Assembly: GCA_022828595.1 (NCBI GenBank)
Contig: JAKGHH010000006.1
Location: 17,232,499 to 17,296,498 of the forward strand
DNA length: 64,000 nucleotides
Reading direction: 5' to 3'
DNA from: Nelumbo lutea
Lineage: Eukaryota > Streptophyta > Magnoliopsida > Proteales > Nelumbonaceae
Shown here: positions 22,403-33,110 of the stretch, in pieces
Position numbering within the stretch: position 1 is the first letter of the stretch
How the letters are laid out: each line of letters starts with the position of its first letter
The notes under the pieces: model-generated
The model's input: only the letters and a program-made list of their open reading frames with translations
Told to the model about the DNA's origin: nothing
The model's database searches: none
Position numbers and translations under genes: made by a program

Positions 22403-22704
22403 TATAGGCGATAAGGACTCCATCAAGAATTGCAATCCTACTGAAACTCACAAAGAGATAAGGCATCTAGAAGATAAGACATAACAGTCCTAGTTTATCT
22501 TCAAAACTAACGTGTACTAATCTCTAACTCCAATAGTTGTCTCCTAACAGAACTAAGATCACTCGTGTATCTATTAATAAGAAAGATTGTTATTGTTCCA
22601 TCAATGCAAAAATCAATTCAGAACCTGTTCGAGTTTTGTTCACGTCCAGCCTTCTCCTTCTCTTCGTCTACACTTTTGTTCTTCTATTCTGGCATAATCT
22701 TTCC
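22403..22704 (+). repeat. 3' LTR of copia element
   Basis: 302 bp, same start and end as the 5' LTR, with scattered substitutions that indicate the insertion is not recent. Confidence 0.85.
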
Positions 22705-22908
22705 ATTCCAACTAATGTGATTATCTGGAGATCATCGGAATTGGTGCTACAAATATCCTTTACTTTTACTTTTGGGCTTCTAAAAAATGTGTGGGAATGG
22801 TACGTATCATCACTCATGATGAATCATATCAATACAATATGTATAGAGATATTATCATTGATATAGAGAGGGGTTTGAAGAGTATTTCTATAGTTAACTA
22901 GTTATTAG

Positions 22909-23110
22909 GAGTGGCAAATGGGTGGGTTGGGTTGAGTTGGGTAAGGGTTGAATACCAACCCACCCATATTGATCCACCAACCCACCATGACCCATCATCA
23001 ATCATTGTTCAAGGGTCATAACCCACCCTAACCCTAACCCTAACCCACCCATATTGACCCACTTGACCGATCCATGTTGACCCTTAACCACCCTCACTCA
23101 TACTAACTGA
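22909..23110. repeat. GGGTTGGG-rich repeat with an hAT-like end
   Basis: It begins TTAGGAGTGGCAAATGGGTG, close to the TAGGGGTGGCAAA terminus common in plant hAT elements, exactly where homology to SAUR copy B stops. It continues with GGTTGGGTT words and then their complements (AACCCACCC, CCCTAACC). No opposite terminus is found, so it is probably truncated. Confidence 0.45.
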
Positions 23111-23630
23111 CCTACCCTTACCTATAAATACAAAAATGGGTTGGAAAGGCCCGTATACCTAAAATAATAACTTTTGAAAGAATAATCTCTCTTAAGACTG
23201 TCACGTGACAAAAATGAGTCAGGTCAACCCATATACCCGAAAATGCAAAAGTTGTAGATAAATGCAGACAATAGTAGAAAAATGCAAAAAATATTAAATT
23301 TTGTAGAAATTTCAGAAAAATATAAAAAATACAAAAAATACCAAAAATTACAAAGATGCAAAAAAGAATACTAAAAATTGTAGAAAATCCAGAACTTTTG
23401 TAGAAAAAACAAAAGGTATGCAAAAAATACTAAACAATTGCAGAAAATGCATGAAAAACACCAAAAAAATGCAAAAAGTCAAGATCCAATTAGAGGAAAA
23501 TGCTTTTTTCGTCCTTGTTAGTATGCCTGGAGGATTTAATAGATCTCTTTTTTGAGTAGTTGGTCGAAGGTGGGATTGATGCTACAATAAGTCAAGATTC
23601 TATTTGTAGTTCCTGGCTTATCAAGAGAGC
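23111..23630. repeat. A-rich low-complexity DNA
   Basis: About 23265-23480 is an irregular repetition of TGCAAAAAATAC, GTAGAAAATGC and similar words. The minus-strand open frame 23118-23423 (phenylalanine-rich) is a consequence of this composition. Confidence 0.5.
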
Positions 23631-24199
23631 CTATAAATCTTTAAAGCTAATTTCATCAGGATGAGTTTGCATTAAAGTAACAAATGCATCATAATCTACC
23701 CCTAGACCATTGAGAGTGTAGTGAATCATGTCCAAAGCAGATAGCGGAGATCTGGTTGCTAAGAGATTGTTTGATATATTTTTGATTTTCTGGAGATATG
23801 TCTCCATTGAGTCTCCTTTCTTCAAGTTGAGCAACTACTTTTTGAGTTGAGTGATGCAAGTTTTGGATCTGGAGGCATAAAGTTTTTCTAGGGCCTACCA
23901 CACCTCATGAGATGTCTTACACCACACCAACTGAGCAAACTCGTGTAGGCACAATTTTCAAATGGGTTGTTATCAAACTGTCGAATAGTGCATTCAAAGC
24001 TCCCATCAATATAGCCAGTAAATCCAGATCCGAAGATTATTGGTTCAAGGTGAAATCTCCATAGAATGTAACTCTTTCCATCCATTTTGATGGATATCAT
24101 GGTGGAAAGATTTCCATTGGGAATAATGAGGGATGACTGAGAGTTTGAGATTGTTGGGGAAGGAGAGTTGCCATTGTTCGATTGTGTAGAGCTTAACAT
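23631..24199 (-). pseudogene. Isolated copia gag fragment
   Basis: Minus-strand open frames at 23888-24199 and 23631-23834, with a frame change between them, together give a copia gag capsid region. The first carries SIKMDGKSYILWRFHLEP, the second LKKGDSMETYLQKIKNISNN and LNGLGVDYDAFVTLM. No LTR, RT or integrase accompanies it. The sequence differs from the gag at 18456, so it comes from another family. No target duplication was found. Confidence 0.72.
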
Positions 24200-24205
24200 A
24201 GTTTG

Positions 24206-24520
24206 TTGGGTTTATGGCTCTCCACCATTTAGACACGTGACTTTTTCAAATTTAAACACAAGGTATTTTTGAGAATTTACTATTAAAGCCTACAACCCAC
24301 TACCACCATTCAAACAAGTGGCCTTTTCATTTTCTAGAAAGCTAGACACGTGGCAATTTCTGAGAAATTCTTGCTAAAGCTCACAACTCACTATCAAGCA
24401 ACAACCCCTCACCATTCAGACACATGGCCTTCTCATTTTTTTTAGAAAGCTAGATATGTGGCATTTTTTGAGAAGTTGCTGGTAAAGTCCATGACCCACT
24501 ACCACCATTTTCAATCCATT
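24206..24520. repeat. Imperfect tandem repeat, about 91-108 bp units
   Basis: Units contain ACCATTCAGACACATGGCC-like, AGAAAGCTAGACACGTGGCA-like and TGAGAAATTCTTGCTAAAG-like blocks. The AAAG anchors lie at 24285, 24376 and 24484. The longer interval includes about 17 inserted bases. The array lies directly upstream (minus sense) of the gag fragment and could be part of its former 5' region. Confidence 0.6.
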
Positions 24521-24934
24521 CTTAAAAAATGCAGAAAATGCAAAAGTGGTTATCCACAACCACTTCTGCCTAGATTCTATCAATCTCAGTTAATCATTAG
24601 CTCTCTACATAAAAAACTATCCATAGTCTAATAATTATCAAAAAACTATTTTTTAAAATAAATATTTCTTGAAATTTTAATAATTATTTAAAATATTAAT
24701 AAATATAAATTTAACATTATTGATTCCATAATGTAAATTTAACATTACTGATTCCCCGTACTTAGTATGCGGTCCTTCACTAGTGTACAACTAATGGAGA
24801 GTTTTATTGAAGAGGAACTCTCTCTTTAGGTAAGGTATAGCGAAAGGATTAGGATAAGAATACAAAATAGAGAAAGGATAAAAATAAAATTGTAAATTTA
24901 AATTTGAAATGGATGCCGCCTTGTATTATGTGAT
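24521..24934. other. AT-rich intergenic DNA
   Basis: No gene seen. It contains a small palindrome, AAGTGGTT-ATCCAC-AACCACTT, at about 24543-24564, and a direct repeat AAATTTAACATTA near 24710 and 24735. Confidence 0.45.
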
Positions 24935-25383
24935 AGGATGCGCAACAGCAATAATTAAAAAAAATACAGATTTATATCTAATAGCAAATGGAAAAGGAAG
25001 ATTTTCTATTGAATGGTATTTCCAATTTCCATTGGGAGAATTTCTCCCTGGTCCCTATACAGAATGTAAATTTATAATGTTGGAATGCCAACAATATACT
25101 TTGGAAAAATAGGGAGACTAGTTTTAATCTCAACCCCCTCCTCAATTTCTAATACAATGTCCTTCGTTTCACCAGAAGATAGAGTTTGGATTTAATGCTG
25201 GCCCATTCTCCCATTAGCTTTGACAGAAGAGTGAAAAATCATTTTTTTGGATCCGAAGCTGCAGAGCCCTTTGATCTTATGGGCAGGCTCGTGGCTCGTG
25301 GCCTTGTGGGATAGAATGACAACCGAAGGAGCTTCTATGCGTTGATTCATTTTTCCATGGCTAACCTTTCTGAAGATGTTGTG

Positions 25384-25689
25384 TTACTCTTCTAACAAGG
25401 CATTCAAAAGATGGATGAAAGTGTCTTCCTTGCAAGGAATCGTTAGCCCACCCATTGGATGATCAAACCCGAATTCTTCCTCGGCCTGACCTAACAATTC
25501 TTGGAATGAGGGATGATTCAAGTAGGATACTGGAATAACAAACCTCCTCTTTTCTGCTTCTCCTACATAAACTGCCAAATGACCCTTGGGAACATTGGCT
25601 GTTGACCAAAGCGGTTGGTTCCTCCCTCCTGAAAGAGAGCGGCGAAGAATCTCCTTTGTGTGAAACAAACCAGGCAAGCGGAAACCCAT
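25384..25689 (-). CDS. SAUR family protein (pair B, minus)
   Basis: Intronless, 101 residues from the ATG at 25689. N-terminus [18 protein letters not shown], then SAUR core [34 protein letters not shown] and [17 protein letters not shown]. It differs from the copy A paralogue only in the first 33 residues (R for H at 4, F for L at 9, P for S at 26, one threonine fewer). The frame is open upstream to an ATG at 26031 (215 codons), but this crosses the promoter and TATA box (25778-25786) and is not credible. The divergent partner starts 932 bp away at 26622. Expected role as for the other SAURs: auxin-linked cell expansion. Confidence 0.93.
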   Translation of the reverse strand: MGFRLPGLFHTKEILRRSLSGGRNQPLWSTANVPKGHLAVYVGEAEKRRFVIPVSYLNHPSFQELLGQAEEEFGFDHPMGGLTIPCKEDTFIHLLNALLEE

Positions 25690-25777
25690 GATTTTCAAGG
25701 TTACTTGTTGAAAGAAGGATTCACAAGATATTGATCTCGGAAAGAAAGATGCACTTTCCCTTAGCTTGTGTATACTT

Positions 25778-25786
25778 ATATATAGA
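25778..25786 (-). promoter_or_regulatory. TATA box of pair B minus SAUR
   Basis: CTATATATAAG on the minus strand, about 90 bp before the ATG, at the position equivalent to the copy A TATA run. Confidence 0.5.
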
Positions 25787-26467
25787 GAGAAAGGTAGACC
25801 AAGGAAATGGTGTGGGCAAGTAGGAGAGCCCACATTATTCATATTAGGCCTTTCTAAGGGACATGCTACATGTGAAATCACATGATTTTGCCTTTTTAAC
25901 TCGTTTCCAGAGATTTGTTGAGAGTGAAAACACTGGAATTCATGGTTTCTTGCATTAATTGAGAGCAAACCACCCGCGGTTTTTGGCACACAATAGAAAG
26001 GCGGAGGCCAAAAAGCTTGTTTGTGTTCCATTCACTCCCATCTCTTCACATGCGCTGCTCCTGCTTATGAGTCTCAAATACAATAAATTGATACTGATAC
26101 TGATACAATATATAGACAGACATATAGTCTTCATGATGATATCACAGCAGGCGCCCCACATGTACATCTGAACGTGCATTGGGAACATCTCTCATATTTA
26201 TCATGAAAAATGATCAAAACTAGAAAAAGGGATCATATATCCATATAAATCGTAGAAAGAGCTCATAGTTGTACATAGAAAGAAGTTTGGCCTACAAAGA
26301 TAAGACAGCACGACCAGCCCACGGTTGCTGATAATTGACTGGGGCGGCAAAGCCATGTGAAACCATAACGTCATGAGCCTTGTCCCTCCTTGTGTCCCAT
26401 CCCAATGTAATTACTCTGTTTTCAATCTTCACACTTATCATCATCTTTTATTCACAAAGTTATTGTC

Positions 26468-26480
26468 CATATATATATGT
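26468..26480 (+). promoter_or_regulatory. TATA box of pair B plus SAUR
   Basis: CATATATATATGTAGAGGCC, conserved with copy A, about 150 bp upstream of the ATG at 26622. Confidence 0.5.
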
Positions 26481-26621
26481 AGAGGCCACACTCAACATCT
26501 ATCGATCTCATCATTCCACATTTACACAAATCACAATCTCCAATATTCTCAGAATTCTCCTTCTCTCAATCCTTTTGTTGTTTGATTTCTTATTCTTGCA
26601 ATATAATTGTGCATATAAGCC

Positions 26622-26927
26622 ATGGCTATACGCTTGCCTGGATTTGTTCATGCCAAGATGATTCTTCGACGTTCTTTTCTTACTGCAATTCAATCAACTT
26701 CTGCAGCAACAGACGTCCCCAAAGGCCACCTGGCTGTTTATATTGGAGAGACGACCCAGAAGAAACGGTTCGTGGTTCCCATATCCTTTTTGAACCACCC
26801 TTCATTCCAATCCTTGCTTACTCGCGCTGAAGAAGAGTTCGGATTTGATCATCCAATGGGTGCTCTGACAATCCCTTGCCAAGAAGAAGCCTTCATTCGT
26901 CTCACATCCTGTTTGAACGGTTCTTGA
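26622..26927 (+). CDS. SAUR family protein (pair B, plus)
   Basis: Intronless, 101 residues, start context AAGCCATGG. It begins [19 protein letters not shown], an unusual alanine at position 2 where siblings have glycine. The SAUR core is [53 protein letters not shown] and the C-terminal LTSCLNGS. Relative to copy A it has a shorter linker, an extra threonine in GETTQKK and about ten substitutions. The paralogous plus genes have diverged more than the minus genes. It is divergently oriented to 25689; the trailing 3' flank is shared with copy A. Overlapping frames at 26373, 26380 and 26582 are shadows. Confidence 0.93.
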   Translation: MAIRLPGFVHAKMILRRSFLTAIQSTSAATDVPKGHLAVYIGETTQKKRFVVPISFLNHPSFQSLLTRAEEEFGFDHPMGALTIPCQEEAFIRLTSCLNGS

Positions 26928-27402
26928 GAACTATTTAAGGATCAAGGAAGACAGCTAAAACTGAAGTCCGGCCAAGAAATGGCCAATTACATGTAAATAT
27001 ATATATATATTTTTTTTCTTTGTAAAAGAGAATTGAGGAAGAAAAAAAAGGAGATTTCTTCCTCTATATATATGAACAATTTTCAATACAAAATTTTCTT
27101 CTCATCAATGATTTGAATTCTACAGGAATAATCTAATTCTAATTTCTCTTACTTCTTTTCTTCTTTTCAATGGTTTAATTAATTCCAATTTTACATTTTT
27201 TAAATTTGATTTGCGGGATCCCACTTCACAATTCCAACTAATGTGATTCATTTCACTCATAATAATCACATCAAGAGAAGATGTACAAAGTAGAATGTAT
27301 ACTAAAAAAAGAGGAAAATGGAGAAAACATCTTCTAAAGCGAAATAAGGATATTACCATATACAGGGGTTGTGAAGAGTGTCTCAGTGTAGTAAACTAGT
27401 TA

Positions 27403-27914
27403 TATAACTCCAGCCAGGTTAATCCTCTATGTTGATTCAAGATCCAAAGCTATTAATTAAGCTTAGTAGTTAGTATGAATGATAAGCATCATTAATTGCT
27501 ATTAAATTTTTATTATAGTTTGATTAGGGTGAGTTCACTCTCTCTCTAGTTCACATCAGTGCCCCACAGGGGTAGGCTCCAGCCAAGCTGAATTAAATAT
27601 CTAGCTATTAGATTTTTCAATTTGATAGAAAAATACGAGTTTTGAGTTTAGGCTTCAGTTCGATTCGAGCTAGAAATATAAGTTTGAATTCAGTTTGACT
27701 CAAATGCTTAGATGTCCAATATTGGCTCAGCTTGATCTTGTATATATATAAGCTCCGTTAAACTCTCAAGCTTCACAAGCCATGTTTTATTGAGCTCGTG
27801 TTCGGTTCAATTAATGAATATTGGGTTTGAGCTTAATTTAAAACATGGAATGAAGATAAAGGGTTATTTATTTTGGTAACAAGAGAATGAAGATAAAGGG
27901 TTATTTGTTTTGGA
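27403..27914. other. Intergenic DNA between SAUR copy B and a gypsy remnant
   Basis: No gene. It includes a near-perfect tandem pair of GAATGAAGATAAAGGGTTAT at about 27850 and 27886. A TATA-like run is at 27740. Confidence 0.45.
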
Positions 27915-27924
27915 GTGCAGTAAC

Positions 27925-28700
27925 ACTTCGAGGAGTCTTGATTGACTAATCAGCAAATTGCAGAATTATCGGAGTAGATTTTAACTTGCTGATTTTGAAC
28001 CTGTCATAAATAGATGGAAGCAGATTTATACTGGCCCCAAGATCCAATAGGGCCCACTCGAAGGTGATTCCAGAGATGACACATTTTATGAGAGGAGCAT
28101 CCAGGTCTTTCAGCTTCTAAGGAAGTTGCACTAACATTTGCCGAGAGCATCACTTTTTGTGGGGCCGATCGTGGCTCCATCATTTGAGTACATAGCTCTT
28201 TTAAGAACTTGGCATAGGTTGGGATATGTTGGATCGCGTCAAGGAGAGGGAAGTTAATATGGACTTCCTTGCTCTCCTCGTTGCGAGTCTCCTTGTTCTT
28301 TCGCACCGGCTCGACTGTGAGTGCAGTTGGAAAGGGAACTATGGGTTGATTCACTATAGGCTCTAGATTTTCCTTTCCTTTTTCTTTTCCCTCCCCCCTC
28401 AACTTATGGTTTTCTTGCTCATTTTCTTCTTCATTAATTATTTTTTCCTCACATGGGTCCTCTAAAATCCTCCCACTTCTTAAGGTTACAATAGCCTTGG
28501 TATTTTCAAGATCAGGATTCCTAGGAGGTGGTTCAATCTGCTATAGAGGAAAACCCGATGGCTGATTTCTTGGGTTCGCAACCGGTTGACTCGATAGTTT
28601 CCCTACTTCTCTCCTTGCCTTGGCTTTTGCCAGCTGTCCTATTTGGCTCTCTAGTCTATTGATGGACTGTTACTGATTTAGGATCAACTGCTGAACCTAC
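27925..28700 (-). pseudogene. gypsy gag C-terminus and protease pseudogene
   Basis: The minus-strand translation gives gag tail motifs (NTKAIVTLRSGRI) followed by FPLLDAIQHIPTYAKFLKEL, a conserved block just before the gypsy protease. In another frame comes a protease active site DLGAS (about 28038-28052), and then LKSTPIILQFADQSIKTP. The open frame at 28004-28402 covers the middle and runs out of frame at the protease. Sequence ends near 27925 with no RT. Confidence 0.78.
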
Positions 28701-28989
28701 ATGAATTGTTGATTGATTCCTAGGGTACTCTATTGGAATTGATTTTCTTTTTTTCTTTTTTATGTTTTTTATTTGAAATTTGAAATGTAAATTTTAAAAT
28801 TTAAATTCAAAATTGGATTTTGAAACTTAAATTTCTAAAATTTAAATTCAAATTTGAATTTTTAAAATTTTATTATATATTTATTTTTTATTATTTTTGA
28901 AATTTGAAATTTAAATTCAAATTCAGATTTTCAAATTTAAATTTTAAATTTAAAAAGAAATGCAACCAAATCAACCACATGACCTAGGG

Positions 28990-31086
28990 GCTGACCTAGG
29001 GTTTTCTAAACTAATGGTTCAACCAATGCGAGTCCTCTTAGGTTCACTTGGAATTACACCACTTCCTTTGGATAGCCAGGTGAGAGGTGGGGATGTGGAT
29101 GGCTCCCCTTGCTCTCACAATGACCTAATTAAGTAACCACAAATCCGCTTAGGCGTAGCTATTTAACCTCTTTCCTTAGACACCAACCGTCGGTTAAGGA
29201 AAGTAATTACAAGCTTTCCTAAAATTGAGCACACCTTTGAATCAAGTGTGAGGCTTCCCTAAAGGATCTTGCTATCCAAATTTTAAATTAGGGTTAGTGT
29301 GAACCACACGTGAAGGGTGGTGATTTTTTGGGCCAAGGAAGGGCGATGAAATCCCCACCTTATCTTATTTAGGTTGGATGCCCTTAAATGAATTAACGGA
29401 AAGACAAAATAAACACAACAAAATGCAACTAACTACAATGCATGAACAATTATTTCTAATATGCATTTCAGCAATTAAACTTAAAAGAATAAAGCAAACA
29501 ACTAAGCGAAAGGAACAATTAAAATATTAAAAATAACACCTAACACATTCACAACTAACAATAATAATTTAAGCAATTAAATAAACCTATATGATGCATG
29601 CTCTAGAATATCATACCCTAAATATTGGAATAAAAATGCAAGAAAAATATTAACCAATTTTTTTTTATATTTCTTTTTATTTTTTATTTTTTTAATTAAA
29701 AATTTAAATTTTTGGGAGTTTAAACAATAATAATTTAAGCAATTAAATAAACCTATATGATGCATGCTCTAGAGTATCATACCCTAAATATTGGAATGAA
29801 AATGCAAGAAAAATATTAACCAATTTTTTTTATATTTCTTTTTATTTTTTATTTTTTTAATTAAAAATTTAAATTTTTGGGAGTTTAAATTCAAATTCAG
29901 ATTTTGAAATTTAAATTCCTAAATTTTAAAATTGATTTTTTTATTTTTAATTTCTTTTTCAATTTTTTAAATTCAAAAATTTAAAATTTAAATTTCAAAA
30001 TTTGAAATTCAAATTCAAATTCAAATTTAGATTCGAATTAAAATTAAAATTAAAATTCAGATTTTAAATTTAAACTCAAATTCGAAAATTTCAACAATTT
30101 CTTATTTAGCAATTAATTATTCAATTAAACAAATAAAAGAAAAGAAATTAAATAAAGCAACAAATAATAATTGCAAATAGAAAATAAAAAAAACAATTAA
30201 TTGTGCTAAATAGAATTAACAACTACCAAAAATAAATTCTAACAAACTAATTGCTAACCTAAAAATTAAATTGAAAATAAAATGATCAAAAAGAAAATTA
30301 TGCAAGAAATAGATAAAATAAAAGAAAAAAATAAACCGAAAATAAAATAAACAGAAGAAAAAAATATGCTGAATTATTTATTTATATTTTTTTCGTTTTT
30401 TTATATAAAAGAAAAACAGAAGTCTAAAAATTAATACGAAAATAAAATTAACAAAAGAAAAATACGCTGCAAAAATAAATAAAAGAGAATAAACGAATTT
30501 TTTTATTTTATCTTTTTGTTTTCTATTGCTTTTTTATCTAAAATAAAAGAAAAAAACAAATCTGAATTTAAACCGGAAATAAAATAAAATAAAATAAACA
30601 AAAGAAAATTATGCTGCAAGAAAGAAAATAAAATAAAATAAATGAACAATTTTTTTTTAATCTGAAATAAAAGAAAAACACAAACCTAATAAAGCAAAAA
30701 AAAAATCGAACAAGAAATTAAAATAAAGAAAGAATAATAGATCTAGAAACAAAATGAAAGCAAAATAATACTAAAAAAATAAATCAGATCTAAAAAAAAA
30801 TTAATTAAAAATTCAAAAATAAATATTCTATCACTAAAAGAGTTTGAAAATAAAAATAAGAAAAAAAAATGGAATGACTACACCTAAAATGCAATCCAAT
30901 TTTTCTTATCTTCTCTTCCATCCCGCAGTGCCGCAATGCTCTGGTACCCCACCTTTCCCTATTCCGTCCTGTAGAATCAAAGAGAAACAAAAATTAAACT
31001 GAGATAACAGATCGAGTAATCAAACGAAAAAGAAAAATTAATGAAATAGATCCGGAAAAAGTAAATAAAAATTTTTCTCCATGCTT
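28990..31086 (-). other. AT-rich leader of the gypsy element
   Basis: Long noncoding leader, extremely rich in AAATT/AATTT words (28780-28960, 29860-30080) and AAAATAAA words (30280-30800). It is bordered by conserved blocks also present in the plus-strand relatives near 43800-44220. Open frames here are chance. Confidence 0.6.
29557..29888. repeat. 166-bp tandem duplication in the leader
   Basis: AACAATAATAATTTAAGC starts at 29557 and again at 29723. Both units run through GATGCATGCTCTAGA to TTTTGGGAGTTT with very few differences, so the duplication is young relative to the element. Confidence 0.85.
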
Positions 31087-31104
31087 CCCCGGCAACGGCG
31101 CCAA
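31087..31104 (-). other. Primer-binding site (tRNA-Asp)
   Basis: On the minus strand TGGCGCCGTTGCCGGGG, complementary to the 3' end of plant tRNA-Asp including CCA. It lies 9 bases inside the LTR end. Confidence 0.8.
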
Positions 31105-31112
31105 AAACTTGG

Positions 31113-32606
31113 TGTGTCCGGAAGCGTGTCGTTAAACACTCTGGAACACCCATTTAAACACTTATAATTTTTACCGTTTCTCAAACAACTACTAACATAG
31201 TAAATGGGTGAGAATGGGTTGTATCCACAGGGAAGCAAGTGAAAATTTAATATATACTTAGATTCGGACAAGAGAATGCATTCGGGAATGGCAGAAAATA
31301 CGAAAATAAAATCTATTATTACTGAAAGTAAATGTTTCAAATTTAAACAAGACAAAAAATAAAAATCAGAATTTAATAAAGTATGAGAATCAACAAGGGG
31401 GATAAAAGAAATAAATAAAAAAAAATGATCCAGAATCCGGATCCGATGGCGGTAGCTACAGATCGGCCAAACAACTTGCAAAAACCCCTCCTGACAAGAA
31501 CCGGGCGTCTGTCTTTTCTACAACCCTCGAACCCCTCGAGGCACCTTAGCCTTAAACCAAACGAATTCAAATATGCAAAATAGAGAAATGAAAAAGAATT
31601 AAATATAAAAGATTGTAGAAAAAAATAATAGAAAAGAAAATAAAGAAAAGAAAAAAATGGTTGATCAGATCCAGTGGCGGTAGTTGTAGATTAGTTGAAC
31701 AGCTTGCAGGAACCCCTCTTGACAAGATTTGGGCATCCTCCCCCTCTACAACCCTGAACTCCTCAAGAAACCTTAGCCTTGTTAACTGGGTGAACTGACC
31801 AACCCCTTCTACAAGGCCCCTGATACCCTTTTTATAGAGAATGGTGGACACAACTAGAAATAGGGAGAAAGATGGGGCCAGTAGTTGGGATTTAGCAAAG
31901 TTAGGGACTTCCTAGGGTTTCTATTGGATGGCTAAGATGGTTTTGGGGTGATCCTAGGTCTGAAAATGGAAGGAGAGGGCACCCAATATTATGTATGGCT
32001 GAGATTTGGGTGCCAACAAATGGAGGGTGGAGATTAGAACATCTAAGGTTGAAGGGTTTAGATTAAAAGAATAGGTGGTGCCCTATATTGAATGGTTGGG
32101 ATATAAGATGGAGGGAGTGGCTAAGATTTGGAGGTGAGGGGCTGAATTGTGAGGATTAGCAGAATAGGTGGTGCCTTAGGGTTTAAAAGCTATAAAGGAG
32201 AGCCCTAAAATGAGTGGTTGAGATTAAAAGAGGTGGAGGGTGGAGATTAAACACGTAGGGGCGGCTAGGGTTTGCTAAGAGTGAAAAAATTATGTTAAAA
32301 AGGCTCCCTAGGGTTTGCAAAGGAGAGGGGAGTATGGTGATACGATAGGATGGGCTTCAACTGGGTTTAGTAGATAGGAGGCGCCATCCTGTTCTCAGTT
32401 CTTTACAAAAACACTCCCTCTCTCAGCTGGTCTTCACACTAACTTTCCAAAAACTACACTTCAGCCTAGAAACTACATTATTTGCAGAAAGACTCTTAGA
32501 GGTCACATAATTGATTTTAACTGAGAAAATGGTACACTTTGACTATTCTAAGGCAAAAAATATCCCTGAATTGATGCTCTTAAGGCATCAAAATGCAGGG
32601 TAATCA
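31113..32606 (-). repeat. 5' LTR of the minus-strand gypsy element
   Basis: About 1.49 kb, minus-sense start TGATTACCCTGCATTTTGAT and end near CCGGACACA. It contains repeated TAGGGCACCACCTATTC-type units and a TATA-like TCTATAAAAAGGG near 31840 (minus). It is homologous to the partial LTRs at 49085 and 63437. Confidence 0.78.
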
Positions 32607-33110
32607 CCAACCTAAAAAAAATCCAAGCAATACTAGATATGCGACCCCCTAGCTCGGTTAAAGAAGTCCAAAAGTTAACTGGACGAATAGCCACCCTGAA
32701 TTGATTTTTGTCTAAGTTGGCTAGGAAGTGTTTACCTTTTTTCAAAGCAATAAAAAAGAGCCAAGACTTTGAGTGGACCGAAGATTGCCATCTCATCTTT
32801 AACGAGCTGAAAAGATACCTAAGTTCACCTCGGTCCTAATTAGAGAAGTAGGGAAAGTACAATGACCTGTGTATTATAAGCAAAGTGTTGCATGCTACCA
32901 AGACGAGGTACCCTAACATAGAAAAATTAGCCTTTTCTCTAGTATTAGCAGCCCGAAAGCTAAGACCCAACTTCCAGGCTCACACTATCATAGTCTTGAC
33001 CGGTCACCCTCTGAGGTAAATCCTTTAGAAACCCGACGTCTCGGGGAGACTTACGAAATGGGCAATCAAGCTCAATAAATATGATATCCGATACGAGCTG
33101 CAACCAACCG
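32607..33110 (+). pseudogene. Tat-like gypsy RT/RNase H scrap
   Basis: Plus-strand translation across frames shows RPPSSVKEVQKLTGRIATLN and CLPFFKAIKKSQDFEW, the end of a Ty3/gypsy RT. RNase H follows: TRYPNIEKLAFSLVLAARKL, FQAHTIIVLTGHPLR, LTKWAIKLNKYDIRYE. Such sequence is typical of Tat-type gypsy. It begins at the Athila-like LTR boundary and ends where SAUR copy C homology starts (33112), so only about 500 bp remain. Confidence 0.72.

Larger units (their letters stand above)
18164..22704 (+). mobile_element. Ty1/copia element inserted in SAUR copy A, decayed but full-structure
   Basis: A 4.54-kb element with LTRs at both ends, a primer-binding site, and gag, protease, integrase, RT and RNase H in copia order, then a polypurine tract. 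It is flanked by ATTTC (18159-18163) and ATTCC (22705-22709), a 5-bp duplication with one mismatch. Copy B of the SAUR module retains the unoccupied site, CACAATTCCAACTAATG near 27226-27242, which fixes the boundaries independently. Numerous stops and frameshifts make it non-autonomous. Confidence 0.88.
15594..22908. repeat. SAUR-pair module, copy A
   Basis: Segment homologous to copies B (24935-27402) and C (33112-34822). It runs from a GGGCCCATA/GAAGCTGCAAAT segment, through a minus-strand SAUR, a shared promoter interval and a plus-strand SAUR, to AACTAGTTAT near 22908. A copia element (18164-22704) was inserted later into the 3' flank. Conserved noncoding landmarks include TTTCCAATTTCC, CCCATTGGATGATC and AATCACAATCTCCAATATTC. 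Confidence 0.85.
24935..27402. repeat. SAUR-pair module, copy B
   Basis: Collinear with copy A: 24935-25370 matches about 15680-16100, the two SAURs and their promoter interval match, and the 3' flank matches 17840-18163 then 22705-22908. There is no transposon insertion, so this copy shows the ancestral arrangement. Confidence 0.87.
27915..32606 (-). mobile_element. Athila-like Ty3/gypsy element, 5' half only
   Basis: On the minus strand: 5' LTR (32606-31113), tRNA-Asp primer-binding site, a 2.1-kb AT-rich leader, gag C-terminus and protease, then abrupt truncation near 27915 before RT. The LTR and leader are clearly homologous to the plus-strand elements at 42-64 kb: the same leader words GGTGGGGTACCAGAGC and CCTAGGTCAGCCC, and the same LTR opening TTTTGATGCCTTAA. 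This is a truncated member of the same family in opposite orientation. Confidence 0.83.

Noticed and set aside
23024..23047. CCCTAACCCTAACCCTAACC, telomere-like repeat
   Set aside because: Only about three units, and embedded in a longer run of degenerate CCCACC/GGGTTGGG words that explains it; not an interstitial telomere.
25690..26031. 215-codon open frame giving a long N-terminal extension to the pair B minus SAUR
   Set aside because: It crosses the TATA box and promoter interval; paralogues share the MGF start but not the extension, and SAURs are about 100 residues.
31090..31105. tRNA-Asp gene, from the GGCAACGGCGCCA match
   Set aside because: Only the 3' terminal complement is present; this is a retrotransposon primer-binding site (likewise at 54743).
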